This document shows, in pieces, positions 42,417 through 50,649 of a stretch of 64,000 nucleotides of DNA; positions within the stretch are counted from its first letter, which is position 1; each line of letters starts with the position of its first letter. Made by a program: the position numbers and the translations under genes. The stretch lies in assembly GCF_003999975.1 (NCBI RefSeq), contig NZ_RJAC01000001.1, positions 124,001 through 188,000 of the forward strand. Direction: 5' to 3'. Below the pieces are notes generated by a model. That model was not told the DNA's origin. It ran no database searches and saw only the letters and a list, made by a program, of their open reading frames with translations. Origin of the DNA: Actinoplanes solisilvae. Its GTDB lineage: Bacteria; Actinomycetota; Actinomycetes; Mycobacteriales; Micromonosporaceae.

Positions 42417-42983
42417 CTACAGGTCCAGCAGACCCTCGGGCAGATCCACCACGATCTTGCCGCCGGCGACGTCGACCGTCGGGACCATCGCGCTCACGAA
42501 GGGGATCAGCGCCGTGCCCCCGGCCGCCTTCTTCAACACGATCAGGTCGGACGACGGGGCGTGGTCGATGCGCTGCACGGTGCCGTGCACGGTGCCGTCG
42601 GCCGACTCGACACGCAGGCCGACCAGCTGGTGGTCGTGGAACTCGTCCGGGTCGTCCGGCGGGGTCAGCTCGGAGCTGTCCACCTGCAGGAAGACGCCGC
42701 GCAGCTCCTCGGCGACGTTGCGGTCGTAGATGTTCTCGAAGACCGCGATGCCCCGGCCCTGGTGCCAGCGGATCGACTCGAGCACGAGCTGCTTGGGCAC
42801 CTCGTAGCGGGCGGTACCGGCGACGGCCGACGGGCCGGTGCTCACGCGGCGGTCCCGGGGGACCTCCGTCACGAACACCGACCCGGGGACGAAACGTTCT
42901 TCCGGTTCGTCGGTCCGCACGACCACCGAGACCTCGCCCCGGATGCCGTGCGGTTTACCGATCTGGCCGACTGTTAGGAGCAT
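42417..42983 (-). CDS. rimM: 16S rRNA processing protein RimM
   Basis: A 188-aa ribosome maturation factor: VGQIGKPHGIRGEVSVVVRTD at the N-terminus (RimM beta-barrel) and a C-terminal PRC-barrel region with DEFHDHQLVGLRVE and LIPFVSAMVPTVDVAGGKIVVD. It binds S19 during 30S head assembly. Its start overlaps the khpA stop by one base. Confidence 0.95.
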   Translation of the reverse strand: MLLTVGQIGKPHGIRGEVSVVVRTDEPEERFVPGSVFVTEVPRDRRVSTGPSAVAGTARYEVPKQLVLESIRWHQGRGIAVFENIYDRNVAEELRGVFLQVDSSELTPPDDPDEFHDHQLVGLRVESADGTVHGTVQRIDHAPSSDLIVLKKAAGGTALIPFVSAMVPTVDVAGGKIVVDLPEGLLDL

Positions 42984-43240
42984 CAGTACGCGTCGACGAT
43001 GTCTACGCGGATGCCGCGCCCACCGATCGACCCGATGACCTGCCGCAGGGCCTTGGCCGTGCGTCCGCCGCGCCCGATGACCGTTCCCAGGTCCTCCGGG
43101 TGCACGCGAACCTCGAGCCGCTTGCCGCGGCGCGAGTCGACCAGCCGGACCCGGACGTCGTCCGGGTTCTCGACGATGCCCTTGACGAGGTGCTCCAGCG
43201 CCGGCCGGAGCGCCCCGTCAGCTCGCGTCGGCGCCGGCAC
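42983..43240 (-). CDS. khpA: KH-domain RNA-binding protein KhpA
   Basis: An 85-aa protein with one KH domain: [21 protein letters not shown], then the GXXG loop in [16 protein letters not shown]. It is the small RNA-binding partner of Jag/KhpB found between rpsP and rimM. No ATG is available; the GTG at 43240 lies inside the last codons of rpsP, 8 nt after AGAGGA, giving a ~23-bp overlap and probable translational coupling. Confidence 0.88.
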   Translation of the reverse strand: MPAPTRADGALRPALEHLVKGIVENPDDVRVRLVDSRRGKRLEVRVHPEDLGTVIGRGGRTAKALRQVIGSIGGRGIRVDIVDAY

Positions 43241-43727
43241 CGGCCGGGTCCTCTGCGGTCTCGGCGACAGCCTCACGGTTCGGCTCGGCGGCCTCGGCCG
43301 GCTTCGACTCAGCCTTGGCCTCAGCCTTGGGCTCGGCGGTCTTGGCCGGGGCCTTCTTGGCGGTCTTGGCCGGAGCGTCGGCGACACCGGCGGCGGACTT
43401 GGCCTCGGCCTCGTACACCTCGGTGCGGCTGACCTTGGGCTCCGCGACGAGCAGCGGCGGCGGGGCCGGCAGGCCCTTGAACTGCTGCCAGTCGCCGGTC
43501 TTCTCCAGGAGACGCTGCACGGCCTCGCTCGGCTGCGCGCCGACCGAGAGCCAGTACTGCACGCGCTCGGACTTCACCTGGATGATCGAGGGGTGTTCCT
43601 TCGGCTGGTAGATGCCGACGTACTCGATGGCGCGGCCGTCGCGCTTGGTGCGCGAGTCGGCGACGACGATGCGGTACTGCGGGTTGCGGATCTTGCCCAT
43701 CCGCAGGAGCCGGATCTTAACGGCCAC
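43218..43727 (-). CDS. rpsP: 30S ribosomal protein S16
   Basis: A 169-aa S16: the family core [22 protein letters not shown], with [15 protein letters not shown] and [15 protein letters not shown], covers ~85 residues. The remaining ~80 form a Lys/Ala/Glu/Pro-rich extension ([20 protein letters not shown]), as seen in other actinobacteria. The GTG at 43727 follows GAAGAG by 4 nt. It is first in the rpsP-khpA-rimM-trmD operon. Confidence 0.97.
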   Translation of the reverse strand: MAVKIRLLRMGKIRNPQYRIVVADSRTKRDGRAIEYVGIYQPKEHPSIIQVKSERVQYWLSVGAQPSEAVQRLLEKTGDWQQFKGLPAPPPLLVAEPKVSRTEVYEAEAKSAAGVADAPAKTAKKAPAKTAEPKAEAKAESKPAEAAEPNREAVAETAEDPAGAGADAS

Positions 43728-43796
43728 GGTTCTCTTCGCTCCTGAATGACTGCGTAATTGACCCGGCGACACCCCACGTGGGGACATGGAAGGTCG

Positions 43797-43991
43797 CTAG
43801 CTCATGGACTGGCAACGCAGAGGGGTTAGAGGGCGCCTCAAGCGAGCCGTACACCAAGGAACCATTCTGCCAGATGACGGCGGGTGACTCCCAATCGGCC
43901 CGCGAAATGCCTCAACCAAGATCAAGGACAGGTCGTAAGCTGCGACCAGGTCGGCACGGTGGCCGACCCGATCGACGTAGACATTGAGCAA
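43797..43991 (-). other. Short frame with a related copy near the second Uma2 gene
   Basis: A TTG-started 64-codon frame (LLNVYVDRVGHRADLVAAY...) lies in the 314-bp gap between rpsP and the first Uma2 gene, opposite to that gene. Its first ~22 codons align with the frame starting at 50490 (LLYANFDHAGIRTDLDAAY). This suggests both flanks descend from one coding segment. There is no Shine-Dalgarno sequence and a stop lies just upstream, so it may be a remnant. Confidence 0.35.
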
Positions 43992-44041
43992 CTGGTCGGG
44001 TGCCTAGTATGGTTGAGCGCGATCCCATCGAGGAGGATTCG
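43986..44041 (+). repeat. Promoter/leader block duplicated at a second Uma2 gene
   Basis: The 56 bp before the ATG at 44042 (TAGTAT as -10 at 44005-44010, Shine-Dalgarno GAGGAGG at 44030-44036) match the minus-strand leader of the Uma2 gene starting at 50439 with only two differences. The leader is better conserved than the coding sequences. Confidence 0.85.
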
Positions 44042-44653
44042 ATGACCGCTGTTCTCCCTCACGTCGACCCTCACCTGCTCGAGCGGCACGACTTGACCGT
44101 CGACGACCTGACCGGCCTTCCCGAGGATCTTCGCTACGAGTTGATCGACGGAAGGCTCGTCTTGACCCCCCACGCCCGGCCCTCGCATCAAATGATCAGC
44201 AAGAATGTCGGCTTCGCCATCGATCAGCGCTGCCCCGAGGAGTTCGTCCTCAACATCGAGCAGGCGATTCTCATCGCCCCGCGGGTCGAGCTGGTGCCCG
44301 ATGCGGTGATCCTGTCCGAGGCCGCGCCCGACACGTCGCCGGTTCCCGCGGCTGACGTTCTGCTCGTCGTCGAGGTCATCTCGAAGTCGTCGCAGAGCAT
44401 CGACCGCAAGTACAAGCTCGATCGCTACGCGGAGGCGGGCATCCCGTTCTACTGGCTGATCGACCCGCTGGCCGACCGGGTCACCTTCACCCAGTTCTCG
44501 CTCCACGTCGAGGGTTTCTACGCCGAAGTGCTGCACACCGACCGCCGTGCCACCGTCCACGAGCCCTGGGAGATCACGCTGGATCTCCCGGCCTGGACGC
44601 GCAAGCGAGACCGGATGAGGTCCGCCGGAACAGGCGCGGCGCCGGTCGGGTAG
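44042..44653 (+). CDS. Uma2-family PD-(D/E)XK endonuclease-like protein (copy 1)
   Basis: A 203-aa Uma2/DUF820 protein. The fold shows as LPEDLRYELIDGRLVLTPHARPSHQ, then the catalytic set VPDAVIL (Asp), VVEVISKSS (Glu), RKYKLDRYAEAGIPFYWLIDP (Lys). All key residues are present, so nuclease activity is possible, but no biological role is established for the family, which is abundant in actinobacteria and cyanobacteria. The ATG at 44042 follows GAGGAGG by 5 nt. Confidence 0.88.
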   Translation: MTAVLPHVDPHLLERHDLTVDDLTGLPEDLRYELIDGRLVLTPHARPSHQMISKNVGFAIDQRCPEEFVLNIEQAILIAPRVELVPDAVILSEAAPDTSPVPAADVLLVVEVISKSSQSIDRKYKLDRYAEAGIPFYWLIDPLADRVTFTQFSLHVEGFYAEVLHTDRRATVHEPWEITLDLPAWTRKRDRMRSAGTGAAPVG

Positions 44654-44662
44654 GGCCGGCTG

Positions 44663-45316
44663 TCAGGTGCGGGTGACGACCGGGCGGTCCCAGCCGGGCG
44701 GAAGCTCGGTCGGCGCCGTCCACGACGGGTCGGGCTGGAAATCGGTCCAGGTGCCGTCGAAGGGGAACTCGCCGGCCTCGATCAGCTTGATCACGCGGAA
44801 GCCCTCGGCCCAGACGGCGGCCTCGTCGTGGACCCAGTAGAACTCGGGCAGGGCGAGACGCTCGGCGAACTCGTCCTCGTCCTTCCACTCCCAGGTGAGG
44901 TCGGGGAAGGCGACGATGTCGAGGTCTTGATCGATGACGTCGATGCCGGCCACGTCGCCGTCGTCCCAGCGGACGGCCGACTCCTCGAGGTTGACGTAGT
45001 AGTTCTTGAACGAGCCGTCGTCGTGGCGGAAGAACCAGACCGAGTGGTTGGCGCCGGGCGGGAAGAACCGCAGCACGCCGGGGCCCAGCCAGCTCGTCGG
45101 CCGGGGCACGATCGTCGACGCGCCCCACTCGGCGAACGTCATGTCGCGGGGCGTGCGCCCGTCGACAGTGCGCTCGGTCGCGGTCACCGAACCGCGGGCC
45201 AGCCAGAGCAGCAGCCCACGGTCATCGTCGGAGACCACCCGGGTGGGGTGCACGAACGCGATCCGGCCGCGGTGGGTGTCCCGGTGCAGGACGAGCCGGC
45301 CGGGCTCGAACGGCAT
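44663..45316 (-). CDS. DUF402 protein
   Basis: A 217-aa protein: FEPGRLVLHRDTHRG at the start, then a DUF402 core with PPGANHSVWFFRHDDGSFKNYYVNLEE and IDVIDQDLDIVAFPDLTWEWKDEDEF. The acidic cluster resembles the metal-binding core of FomD/ribonuclease-G-related DUF402 hydrolases, so a nucleotide or phosphoester hydrolase role is possible. The start overlaps the proS stop by one base. Confidence 0.85.
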   Translation of the reverse strand: MPFEPGRLVLHRDTHRGRIAFVHPTRVVSDDDRGLLLWLARGSVTATERTVDGRTPRDMTFAEWGASTIVPRPTSWLGPGVLRFFPPGANHSVWFFRHDDGSFKNYYVNLEESAVRWDDGDVAGIDVIDQDLDIVAFPDLTWEWKDEDEFAERLALPEFYWVHDEAAVWAEGFRVIKLIEAGEFPFDGTWTDFQPDPSWTAPTELPPGWDRPVVTRT

Positions 45317-46722
45317 CAGTAGGAACGGGCCAGGTAGGCGATCAGGTCGGCTTCCTCGTCGGAGTCGGGCATCGAGCCGTCGCCGCGGGTCAGGCAGCGG
45401 ACCGTGACGGCCTTGCCGTTGGCCTCCTTCTCGCCGGCCTCGCCGACCGCCGACCACGGCACCCGGGCCCATCCGGTCTGCGCCGCCTCGATCGCCTCGC
45501 CCAGCGTCTTGACGTCGACCGTGTTCGCCTCGCGGAACGCCAGCGCGTCGTCGTACATGCGCTGCTGGTCGGCCTTGAGGGCGCTGGTGACCGCGCCGAG
45601 CACGTCGGCGAGCGGGGTGGGGGTCTTGGAACCGTCGATGCGGCGGGCGATCGTGACGCTGCCGTTGGCCAGGTCACGGGGGCCGACCTCGATGCGGATC
45701 GGGATGCCCTGCAGTTCGGCGTCGACCGCGCGGCGGCCGAACGGGATGTCGGCCCGGTCGTCGAGCTTCACCCGTACGCCGGCGGTCTTGAGCTCGTCGC
45801 GCAGCTTGGCCGCCGCCTCGACGACACCCTCGCCCGCCTTGACCACCATGATCTGCACCTGGATCGGCGCCAGGCGCGGCGGGAGGCGCAGGCCGTTGTC
45901 GTCGCCGTGCACCATGATCAGCCCGCCCATCATGCGGGTGGACGTGCCCCACGAGGTGGTCCAGGCGTGCTCGACCGTTCCGGCGGCCGACGTGAAGGTG
46001 ATGTCGAACGCCTTGGCGAAGTTCTGCCCGAGCTCGTGCGAGGTGCCCATCTGCAGCGCCTTGGTGTCACCCATCATGGCCTCGACGGTCATGGTGTTGG
46101 TGGCGCCGGCGAAGCGCTCGGCCTTCGTCTTGCGGCCCGGCACGACCGGGACGGCCAGGATCTCCTCCATGAACGCCTGGTAGACGTTGTGGTGGATGTT
46201 GCGGGCGAAGGCGCGGGCGTCGGCCTCGGTGGCGTGCGCGTCGTGTCCCTCCTGCCAGAGGAACTCGGTGGTGCGCAGGAACGTGCGCGGGCGCAGCTCC
46301 CAGCGCACGACGTTGGCCCACTGGTTCAGGAGCAGAGGTAGATCCCTGTACGAATCCACCCACTTCGCCATGAACTCGCCGATCACGGTCTCACTGGTCG
46401 GGCGTACGACCAGCGGCTCGGCCAGTTCCTTGCCACCCGCGTGGGTGACGACGGCCAGCTCGGGCGAGAAGCCGTCGACGTGGTCGGCCTCGCGACGCAG
46501 GTAGCTCTCGGGGATGAACAGCGGGAAGTAGGCGTTCTGCACGCCGGCTTCCTTGATCCGCGCATCCATGTCGGCCTGCATGCGCTCCCAGATGGCGTAC
46601 CCGGTCGGCCGGATCACCATCGTGCCGCGAACAGGGCCGTTGTCGGCCAGCTGGGCCTTGGCGACCAAATCCTGGTACCAGCGGGGGAAGTCCTCCGCGC
46701 GGGGAGTGAGCACACGAGCCAT
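45316..46722 (-). CDS. proS: Prolyl-tRNA synthetase (archaeal/eukaryal-type)
   Basis: A 468-aa class II synthetase charging tRNA-Pro. Motif 1 region TGYAIWERMQADMDARIKE, motif 2 WELRPRTFLRTTEFLWQEG, and GTSHELGQNFAKAFDI are present. The anticodon-binding domain and a short C-terminal tail ending LIAYLARSY follow; the editing insertion is absent, as in the short archaeal/eukaryal type used by actinobacteria. ATG 46722 has TAGGAT 8 nt upstream (leaderless). Confidence 0.96.
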   Translation of the reverse strand: MARVLTPRAEDFPRWYQDLVAKAQLADNGPVRGTMVIRPTGYAIWERMQADMDARIKEAGVQNAYFPLFIPESYLRREADHVDGFSPELAVVTHAGGKELAEPLVVRPTSETVIGEFMAKWVDSYRDLPLLLNQWANVVRWELRPRTFLRTTEFLWQEGHDAHATEADARAFARNIHHNVYQAFMEEILAVPVVPGRKTKAERFAGATNTMTVEAMMGDTKALQMGTSHELGQNFAKAFDITFTSAAGTVEHAWTTSWGTSTRMMGGLIMVHGDDNGLRLPPRLAPIQVQIMVVKAGEGVVEAAAKLRDELKTAGVRVKLDDRADIPFGRRAVDAELQGIPIRIEVGPRDLANGSVTIARRIDGSKTPTPLADVLGAVTSALKADQQRMYDDALAFREANTVDVKTLGEAIEAAQTGWARVPWSAVGEAGEKEANGKAVTVRCLTRGDGSMPDSDEEADLIAYLARSY

Positions 46723-46730
46723 GAGGCGAC

Positions 46731-46736
46731 ATCCTA
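46731..46736 (-). promoter_or_regulatory. -10 box for a leaderless proS mRNA
   Basis: TAGGAT on the minus strand lies 8 nt before the proS ATG, with no Shine-Dalgarno sequence. Confidence 0.45.
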
Positions 46737-46799
46737 GTCGCGTCCGGGACGCAACCTGGCGGGTGGGCATCCCGTGTCCTAGGTGGAAGGGCGGTGGGG

Positions 46800-47315
46800 A
46801 TGACCGACGAAGCGGAATTCGACGCGTTCTACCGGGACACGTCCCGGCGATTGGCCAGATATGCGTACGGCCTCACGGGCGACCCGGGCGACGCTCAGGA
46901 CCTCGTGCAGGAGGCGTACGCGCGCGCGTGGCAGCGCCGGCGGCGGCTGGCCGACTACGACGACCGGGAAGCCTGGCTGCGGCTGGTGGTCAACCGGCTC
47001 TCGGCCGACCGGTGGCGGCGGTTGGGCGTACGCCGGGCCCGGGCCGCCGCCGAACCGCCGCCGCCACCCGCCGCCCCGCCGTCGGAGGACTCGGTGCTGC
47101 TGATCCGCGCTATGCGGACGCTGCCGATGGTCCACCGCCGGGCGCTGGCCCTGCACTACCTGCTCGACCGCTCGGTCGCCGAGATCGCCCACGAGACCGG
47201 TTCGTCCTCGGGCACGGTCAAGTCGTGGCTGGCCCGCGGCCGGGCCGGGCTCGCCGCCGCCCTCGACGGCGAAGCCCCCTCTTTCGTCTCGAACGGAGCC
47301 GACGATGCCCGCTGA
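46800..47315 (+). CDS. ECF sigma factor (SigE-family type)
   Basis: A 171-aa sigma factor with region 2 (YRDTSRRLARYAYGLTGDPGDAQDLVQEAYARAW) and region 4 (RAMRTLPMVHRRALALHYLLDRSVAEIAHETGSSSGTVKSWLARGRAGL), joined by a Pro-rich linker. It directs RNA polymerase to stress promoters. The ATG at 46800 is preceded by GGAAGG. It overlaps the next gene by 11 nt, the usual arrangement for sigma/anti-sigma pairs. Confidence 0.92.
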   Translation: MTDEAEFDAFYRDTSRRLARYAYGLTGDPGDAQDLVQEAYARAWQRRRRLADYDDREAWLRLVVNRLSADRWRRLGVRRARAAAEPPPPPAAPPSEDSVLLIRAMRTLPMVHRRALALHYLLDRSVAEIAHETGSSSGTVKSWLARGRAGLAAALDGEAPSFVSNGADDAR

Positions 47316-48702
47316 CCTCGACGATTTCTACGGCTCCGTGGCCCGGCAGGCCGACGCCATCCCGCTCGCCCCGGCCGCCGAGGCCCGCCGCCGTGGCCGC
47401 CGGCGCAACCGGAACAGCCTGATCGCCGCGGCGGCCGCCTGCTGCGTCGTCCTCGCCGGGGCGGCCGTGCTGGCCCGCCCGCTGCGGCACACCGACCCGA
47501 ACCCGGTCAACCCCGCGGCGTCGCCGTCCGCGCTGCCCATGGTCGGCTCGCCGATCGAGTTCGGCAACACGGTGACCTCGGCGTTCGTGGTGGCCTCGGG
47601 CGACCGCGTCTTCGCCGCCGCACCGGCCGGTAACAAGATCGACGTGGTCGCCGTCGACCCGCACACGGCTCAGGTGCTGTGGAAGGTCGACGGGCTCGGC
47701 GGGCCGGCCGCGCAGGGCGAGTTCGCCGGCCTGGTGGCGGTCGAGCAGGGCCTGCTGGTCGTCATCGACAACAACGTGCACGTCCTCGACCCGGCCGCCC
47801 GCAGCAAGGACGCCTGGACTTTCCCCATGGGCGACTCCGACAACCTCGTCCCCTACGAGAACGCTCTTCTGCACCGCGAGGCTGAGACCGGCAAGATCGC
47901 GGCGTACGACTGGAGGACCGGCGGCAAGCTCTGGTCGGTCGACCCGGGTGGCGACGCCCCGATGCACCTGATCGGGGTGCGCACGGCCGGAACCGAAAGG
48001 TCCCGCGAGGCCTTCACCGACGACCGCGTCCTGTCGGTCACCCGCTCGGGCAAGGTGCAGGTGCGCGACGTCCGGAACGGCAACGTGCTGCGGACGATCA
48101 CTCCGGCGCAGCCGCCCACCCAGTTGTCGGCCCTCATCACGTACGACAACTGGCTCTTCGACGGCGGGCCGGCCGACGACGGCGCCCCGGCCGGCTACCG
48201 TGTGGTCGCCACCGATCTGAGCTCGGGCGACTCCCGCGTCCTGGTGAGCAAGAAGGCCGGGAACACCTTCGGCATCCTGGACGTCTGCGGGCCGGGCCGG
48301 GTCTGCGTGGTCGACCAGCGGACGGGCGGGGCCGCGGTCTCGGCCTACGACGTCAGGAACGGCGCCAAGGCCTGGACGACGGAGGTGCCGGCCGACTCGT
48401 CGTCGGTCTCCTCCGGCGGCGACACGATGATCGTCGGCGGCGGCGACACCACGGTGCTGCTCGACAACGACGGCAAAGTCCTGTTCCAGAATCCCGCCAC
48501 CTACGTCGACTGGCTCGACGACCGGCGCCTGCTGGTCATGCCGGGCACGGGGGCCGGCGAAGTCTCGACGGTGGGCATCCAGGACCAGAGGGTCACCCGG
48601 CTCGGCAACGTGCCCCAGCGGGTCGAGGCCTGCGCCCACACCGTCGACCGGCTGGCCTGCCCGACCACGACCAGCCTGAACATCTACAACCTGCCCGGCT
48701 GA
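47305..48702 (+). CDS. Membrane-anchored PQQ-like beta-propeller, probable anti-sigma partner
   Basis: A 465-aa protein: ~35 basic cytoplasmic residues, a transmembrane helix (~39-60), and an extracytoplasmic domain of WD/PQQ-type repeats (VDPHTAQVLWKVDGL, YDWRTGGKLWSVDPG, YDVRNGAKAWTTEV). The order sigma then single-span protein with an 11-nt overlap suggests it senses outside signals and controls the sigma factor. The cytoplasmic part is short and lacks a recognisable zinc anti-sigma motif, so this is inferred. Confidence 0.72.
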   Translation: MPADLDDFYGSVARQADAIPLAPAAEARRRGRRRNRNSLIAAAAACCVVLAGAAVLARPLRHTDPNPVNPAASPSALPMVGSPIEFGNTVTSAFVVASGDRVFAAAPAGNKIDVVAVDPHTAQVLWKVDGLGGPAAQGEFAGLVAVEQGLLVVIDNNVHVLDPAARSKDAWTFPMGDSDNLVPYENALLHREAETGKIAAYDWRTGGKLWSVDPGGDAPMHLIGVRTAGTERSREAFTDDRVLSVTRSGKVQVRDVRNGNVLRTITPAQPPTQLSALITYDNWLFDGGPADDGAPAGYRVVATDLSSGDSRVLVSKKAGNTFGILDVCGPGRVCVVDQRTGGAAVSAYDVRNGAKAWTTEVPADSSSVSSGGDTMIVGGGDTTVLLDNDGKVLFQNPATYVDWLDDRRLLVMPGTGAGEVSTVGIQDQRVTRLGNVPQRVEACAHTVDRLACPTTTSLNIYNLPG

Positions 48703-48727
48703 GGACGGCCGGGGCCGCCGCGGCGCG

Positions 48728-49807
48728 TCAGCGGATGACCCGGCCCTTCAGCACGATGCGGCTCGGCGCGCGGACCACCCTCAGGTCCGCGCGCGGGTCG
48801 GCCTCGTAGACGACCAGGTCGGCCAGGCCACCCTCGACCAGGCCCGGGAAGCCGAGCCAGTCGCGCGCCCGCCACGAGGCGGCAGCCAGGATGTCCTCGG
48901 CGGGCAGGCCGGCCTCGTGCAGGATCAGCATCTCCTCGGCGGCCAGGCCGTGCTGGATGCCGCCGCCCGCGTCGGTGCCCACATAGATCGGCACGCCGGC
49001 CTCCCACGCGGCCCGCACCACCGACGGGAACCGCTCGGCCAGCGAGACCATGTGGTCGGCGTACCCGGCGAATTTGCCCCGGGCCCGCTCGGCGATGCCC
49101 GGGAAGGTCCGGATGTTGATCATCGTGGGGACGAACGCGGTGCCCCGCCGGGCCATCTCGTCGATCAGGTCGAGGGAGAGGCCCGTGCCGTGCTCGACCG
49201 AGTCGATCCCGGCCCGCACCATGACCGCGACGCCCTCCTCGGAGAACGTGTGGACGGCCGCGCGGACCCCGGCGGAGTGGGCAGCCTCGACCGCCGCGGC
49301 CATCGTCTCGGGGCTCCACGAGGGCGCCAGGTCACCGACGCCGCGGTCGAGCCAGTCACCGACCAGCTTCACCCAGCCATTGCCGGCCTTGGCCTGCTCG
49401 TGGACGGCGGCCCGCACCTCGTCGACCCCGTCGACCTCGACGCCGATGTCACGCAGGTAGCGCCGGGGGGCCGCGACGTGCCTACCCGCGCGGGCCAGCC
49501 GGGGAATCCCGGGCTCGTCGTCCAGCTCCGGATAGGGAAACGGCGACCCGGCGTCGCGGATCGCCAGCACGCCGGCGTCCCGGTCGACGAGGGCCAGCTC
49601 GCGCGCCTGATCAAGGCTGGTGATCGGCTTGGCCCCGGCCGCGATCCCCGGGTGACAGTGCGCATCGACCAGCCCCGGCAGCACAAACCCGCCGTCGCTG
49701 ATGGTCACAGCGTCTTTGACCGGCTCGAACGTGACCCGATCCCCGACCAGCCAGAGATCTTTGACATCACCGTCGGGAAGCACCGTCCCACGCACATGCA
49801 GAGCCAT
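48728..49807 (-). CDS. Amidohydrolase-family metal hydrolase
   Basis: A 359-aa enzyme: VDAHCHPGI gives the HxH metal motif (the second His after Cys), VKLVGDWLDRG supplies the Lys region, VHTFSEEG and EHGTGLSLDLID the later His residues, and VGTDAGGGIQHG the Asp. It resembles imidazolonepropionase/prolidase-like amidohydrolases. The ATG at 49807 has TAGGAC 7 nt upstream (leaderless). The substrate is unknown. Confidence 0.88.
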   Translation of the reverse strand: MALHVRGTVLPDGDVKDLWLVGDRVTFEPVKDAVTISDGGFVLPGLVDAHCHPGIAAGAKPITSLDQARELALVDRDAGVLAIRDAGSPFPYPELDDEPGIPRLARAGRHVAAPRRYLRDIGVEVDGVDEVRAAVHEQAKAGNGWVKLVGDWLDRGVGDLAPSWSPETMAAAVEAAHSAGVRAAVHTFSEEGVAVMVRAGIDSVEHGTGLSLDLIDEMARRGTAFVPTMINIRTFPGIAERARGKFAGYADHMVSLAERFPSVVRAAWEAGVPIYVGTDAGGGIQHGLAAEEMLILHEAGLPAEDILAAASWRARDWLGFPGLVEGGLADLVVYEADPRADLRVVRAPSRIVLKGRVIR

Positions 49808-49833
49808 GAGGACAGTCCTACCCGATCGCCCTT

Positions 49834-50439
49834 TCACCTATCGCGGCGGCCAACCTCGTTCATGCGAGCACGCTTGCGCGTCCAGGAAGGCGGGTCCAGC
49901 GTGATCTCCCACGGCGAGTGGATGGTGATCCGCTCATCCGTGTGCACCTGCTGGTGATAGTTACCATCGGCGCCGAGTAGGTATTGCGTAAAGGTCACAC
50001 GCTCGGCCAACGGGTCGATGATCCAGTAATGAGGGATACCAACCAACGCATAGTCCTTCATCTTGCGGTCACGATCGTCAGCTCTGGACGACCGCGAAAT
50101 GATCTCGACGACCAACGGCACATCAGCCGGCAAGACCGGAGACCGGAGAGACCCTTCCATGCGAACTAAAACGACGTCAGGCTTCAGCTCGCTGCGCAAG
50201 CTCATCAAGATCGCCTGATCACCGTTGACGACAAAGTCGTCCTCCGGGCAGTTGGCCTCGATCGCGTAGGCCGTTCGAAGTTGGATGACCTGATGGAGGG
50301 GAAGGGCATGGGGGGTCAAGACGAGCCTTCCGTCGATCAACTCGTAGCGAAGATCCTCGGGAAGGTCAGCCAGGTCGTCGACGGTCAGATCATGCCGCTC
50401 GAGCATGCGGGAGTCGACCAGAGGGAGAACAGCGGTCAT
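49834..50439 (-). CDS. Uma2-family endonuclease-like protein (copy 2)
   Basis: A 201-aa paralogue of the gene at 44042, with the same start MTAVLP and the catalytic residues in KPDVVLV (Asp), VVEIISRSS (Glu) and RKMKDYALVGIPHYWIIDP (Lys). Similarity is strongest over the first ~50 residues (LEERHDLTVDDL-like, LPEDLRYELIDGRLVLTPHA). GAGGAGG lies 5 nt before the ATG. Its leader is a near-copy of that of copy 1, in inverted orientation. Confidence 0.88.
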   Translation of the reverse strand: MTAVLPLVDSRMLERHDLTVDDLADLPEDLRYELIDGRLVLTPHALPLHQVIQLRTAYAIEANCPEDDFVVNGDQAILMSLRSELKPDVVLVRMEGSLRSPVLPADVPLVVEIISRSSRADDRDRKMKDYALVGIPHYWIIDPLAERVTFTQYLLGADGNYHQQVHTDERITIHSPWEITLDPPSWTRKRARMNEVGRRDR

Positions 50440-50495
50440 CGATTCCTCCTCGATGGGATCGTGCTCAACCATACTAGGCACCCGACCAGTTGCTC
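50440..50495 (-). repeat. Inverted copy of the Uma2 promoter/leader block
   Basis: This is the minus-strand counterpart of 43986-44041: 54 of 56 bases agree, including TAGTAT and GAGGAGG. The two blocks are 6.4 kb apart in inverted orientation and could recombine to flip the proS-amidohydrolase segment. Confidence 0.85.
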
Positions 50496-50598
50496 TATGC
50501 CAACTTTGACCATGCCGGCATTCGCACCGACCTGGACGCAGCCTACCTAGCATCAGCGGACGGATCCCCGTCCAGCGCACATCAATCGACGTCGTGAG
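50490..50598 (+). other. Short frame related to the one at 43797-43991
   Basis: A TTG-started 35-codon frame (LLYANFDHAGIRTDLDAAY...) divergent from Uma2 copy 2. It shares about half of its first 22 residues with the frame beside copy 1, and both begin right after CACCCGACCAG. It has no Shine-Dalgarno sequence; probably a degraded or duplicated gene fragment. Confidence 0.3.
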
Positions 50599-50649
50599 CG
50601 GCGCGCAATCTCCCGCAAACGAGTTCAAGAACCAATCGCTCGACAGCAG

